Source of the DNA: Zopfochytrium polystomum
Lineage: Eukaryota; Chytridiomycota; Chytridiomycetes; Chytridiales; Chytridiaceae
Direction of reading: 5' to 3'
DNA length: 41,861 bases
Assembly: GCA_025765615.1 (NCBI GenBank)
Contig: JAIVFJ010000436.1
Coordinates: 1 to 41,861, forward strand
The notes under the pieces were generated by a model that was not told where the DNA came from, made no database searches, and worked only from the letters and a program-made list of their open reading frames with translations. How positions within the stretch are numbered: the first letter of the stretch is position 1; each line of letters opens with the position of its first letter. Below are positions 41,270 through 41,861 of the stretch, piece by piece. The position numbers and the translations under genes were made by a program.

Positions 41270-41861
41270 TCATCGCCTTCCACCCCATCTCATTCCCTCC
41301 CGGCCCGCATTCGGACGGCCCAGGGTCAGCATTTTCTCACGCCCACACACCGGATCAATCACCTTCCTTCCCCTCGCGGCAGGCATCAACGGTGGCGGGC
41401 GGCGGCGGGGGGGCGCGACGAACGTGCGCGGACCTCTGATACGCCAACGCCGTAGCGGGACCGGCGTGTGAGCGGCGTCGCGGCGGCAGTCGCGGCAGAT
41501 TGCGCGACGGCGGCGGTGGATGCAGACGGATCCGCCGCCGCGACCGAGCTCGTAGCATTCGACGCACTGCGGCCGACGGCGGCCGTGGTCGCAGGGCTTG
41601 TCTCGTCGGCGGCGGCGGAGGCTGGTTGTTGTTTGTGGCGGTTGGGAGTCGTGTGCGACGGCGGTGGGGTTGGCAAAGCGGACGTAGGTACTGGGAAGAG
41701 GATTGCACGAGGACCGGATGAGGGATTGACGATACGCTGGTGTGCGCCACGGGGGACTTGCTGGCGGTTGGAGAAACGGCCGAGGCCGTGACTCATGTGG
41801 TGGTGGGATCTGGTAATTGTCGCCGAGTTCGCGTGGTGCGAGATCGTGCGAGTAGACGTTT
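41270..41861 (-). CDS. Cys/His-rich small-family protein, paralogue C (partial)
   Basis: The minus-strand frame ending at 41270 contains CDHGRRRPQCVEC, the linker YELGRGGGSV, CIHRRRRAICRDC, then RRWRIRGPRTFVAPP and GRKVIDPVCG, close to paralogue B. It stays open toward the window edge, so the start is not seen. Compared with B, one base is missing just after VIDPVCGRE. The related ending (PGPSECG) appears in the neighbouring frame, so the C-terminus is frameshifted. Longer frames on the same strand in other phases are shadows. Confidence 0.65.
   Translation of the reverse strand, partial: NVYSHDLAPRELGDNYQIPPPHESRPRPFLQPPASPPWRTPAYRQSLIRSSCNPLPSTYVRFANPTAVAHDSQPPQTTTSLRRRRRDKPCDHGRRRPQCVECYELGRGGGSVCIHRRRRAICRDCRRDAAHTPVPLRRWRIRGPRTFVAPPRRRPPPLMPAARGRKVIDPVCGREKMLTLGRPNAGREGMRWGGRR

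Overview
The window is eukaryotic nuclear DNA, most likely from a chytrid-like fungus. The evidence is short introns (about 46-58 bp, GT..AG, CTAAC/CTAAT-like branch points), a fungal-type NACHT protein, monocarboxylate-transporter-like MFS genes of fungal style, tRNA genes including an intron-containing tRNA-Tyr, Ty3/gypsy LTR elements, and ankyrin fragments of the WW(K)xSG type that I associate with chytrids. The species cannot be named from the sequence.

Layout. 1-2148: the 5' part of a Ty3/gypsy element on the minus strand (LTR, tRNA-type primer site, gag, protease in a +1 frame), running out of the window. 2757-3700: a degraded ORF. 3924-8077: a seven-exon minus-strand gene for a 1249-residue TIR-NACHT-ankyrin protein that resembles an NLR immune receptor. 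Its near-identical ankyrin units form a higher-order repeat. 8986-10421: a decayed proline iminopeptidase. 11270-14187: an intron-rich gene that looks like a DDE-type transposase. 14845-29933: a CpG-poor, transposon- and tRNA-rich block. It holds a solo LTR with a perfect 5-bp target duplication, a complete 3.2-kb element with identical LTRs, about ten tRNA genes or tRNA relics, a 477-bp foldback palindrome and a second, broken copy of the same retroelement family. 30235-41861: a CpG-rich, gene-like block. It holds an internally duplicated multipass membrane protein, two broken MFS transporters, a broken ankyrin gene, and three tandem paralogues of a small Cys/His-rich family, the last cut by the window edge.

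The most interesting system is the retroelement at 16688-19915. Its 363-bp LTR contains no CpG and carries 24 consecutive 5-bp positions, 19 of them perfect GAA/TTC units in strict alternation, which is a very long heat-shock-element array. A TATA box lies about 110 bp downstream. The predicted first 11 nt of the transcript are complementary to the 11 nt just inside the LTR, as in Tf1-type self-priming. The element keeps gag, protease, a piece of the integrase zinc domain and a chromodomain, but has no reverse transcriptase, RNase H or integrase core. The copy at 29044-29933 shares the same missing segment, so the RT-less form appears to have spread as a family. Together these suggest a heat-inducible, self-primed, trans-mobilised retroelement that has been active recently.

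Several GC-rich genes carry single-base frame breaks near short homopolymers. These may be real decay or assembly errors, and the two cannot be separated from the sequence alone.
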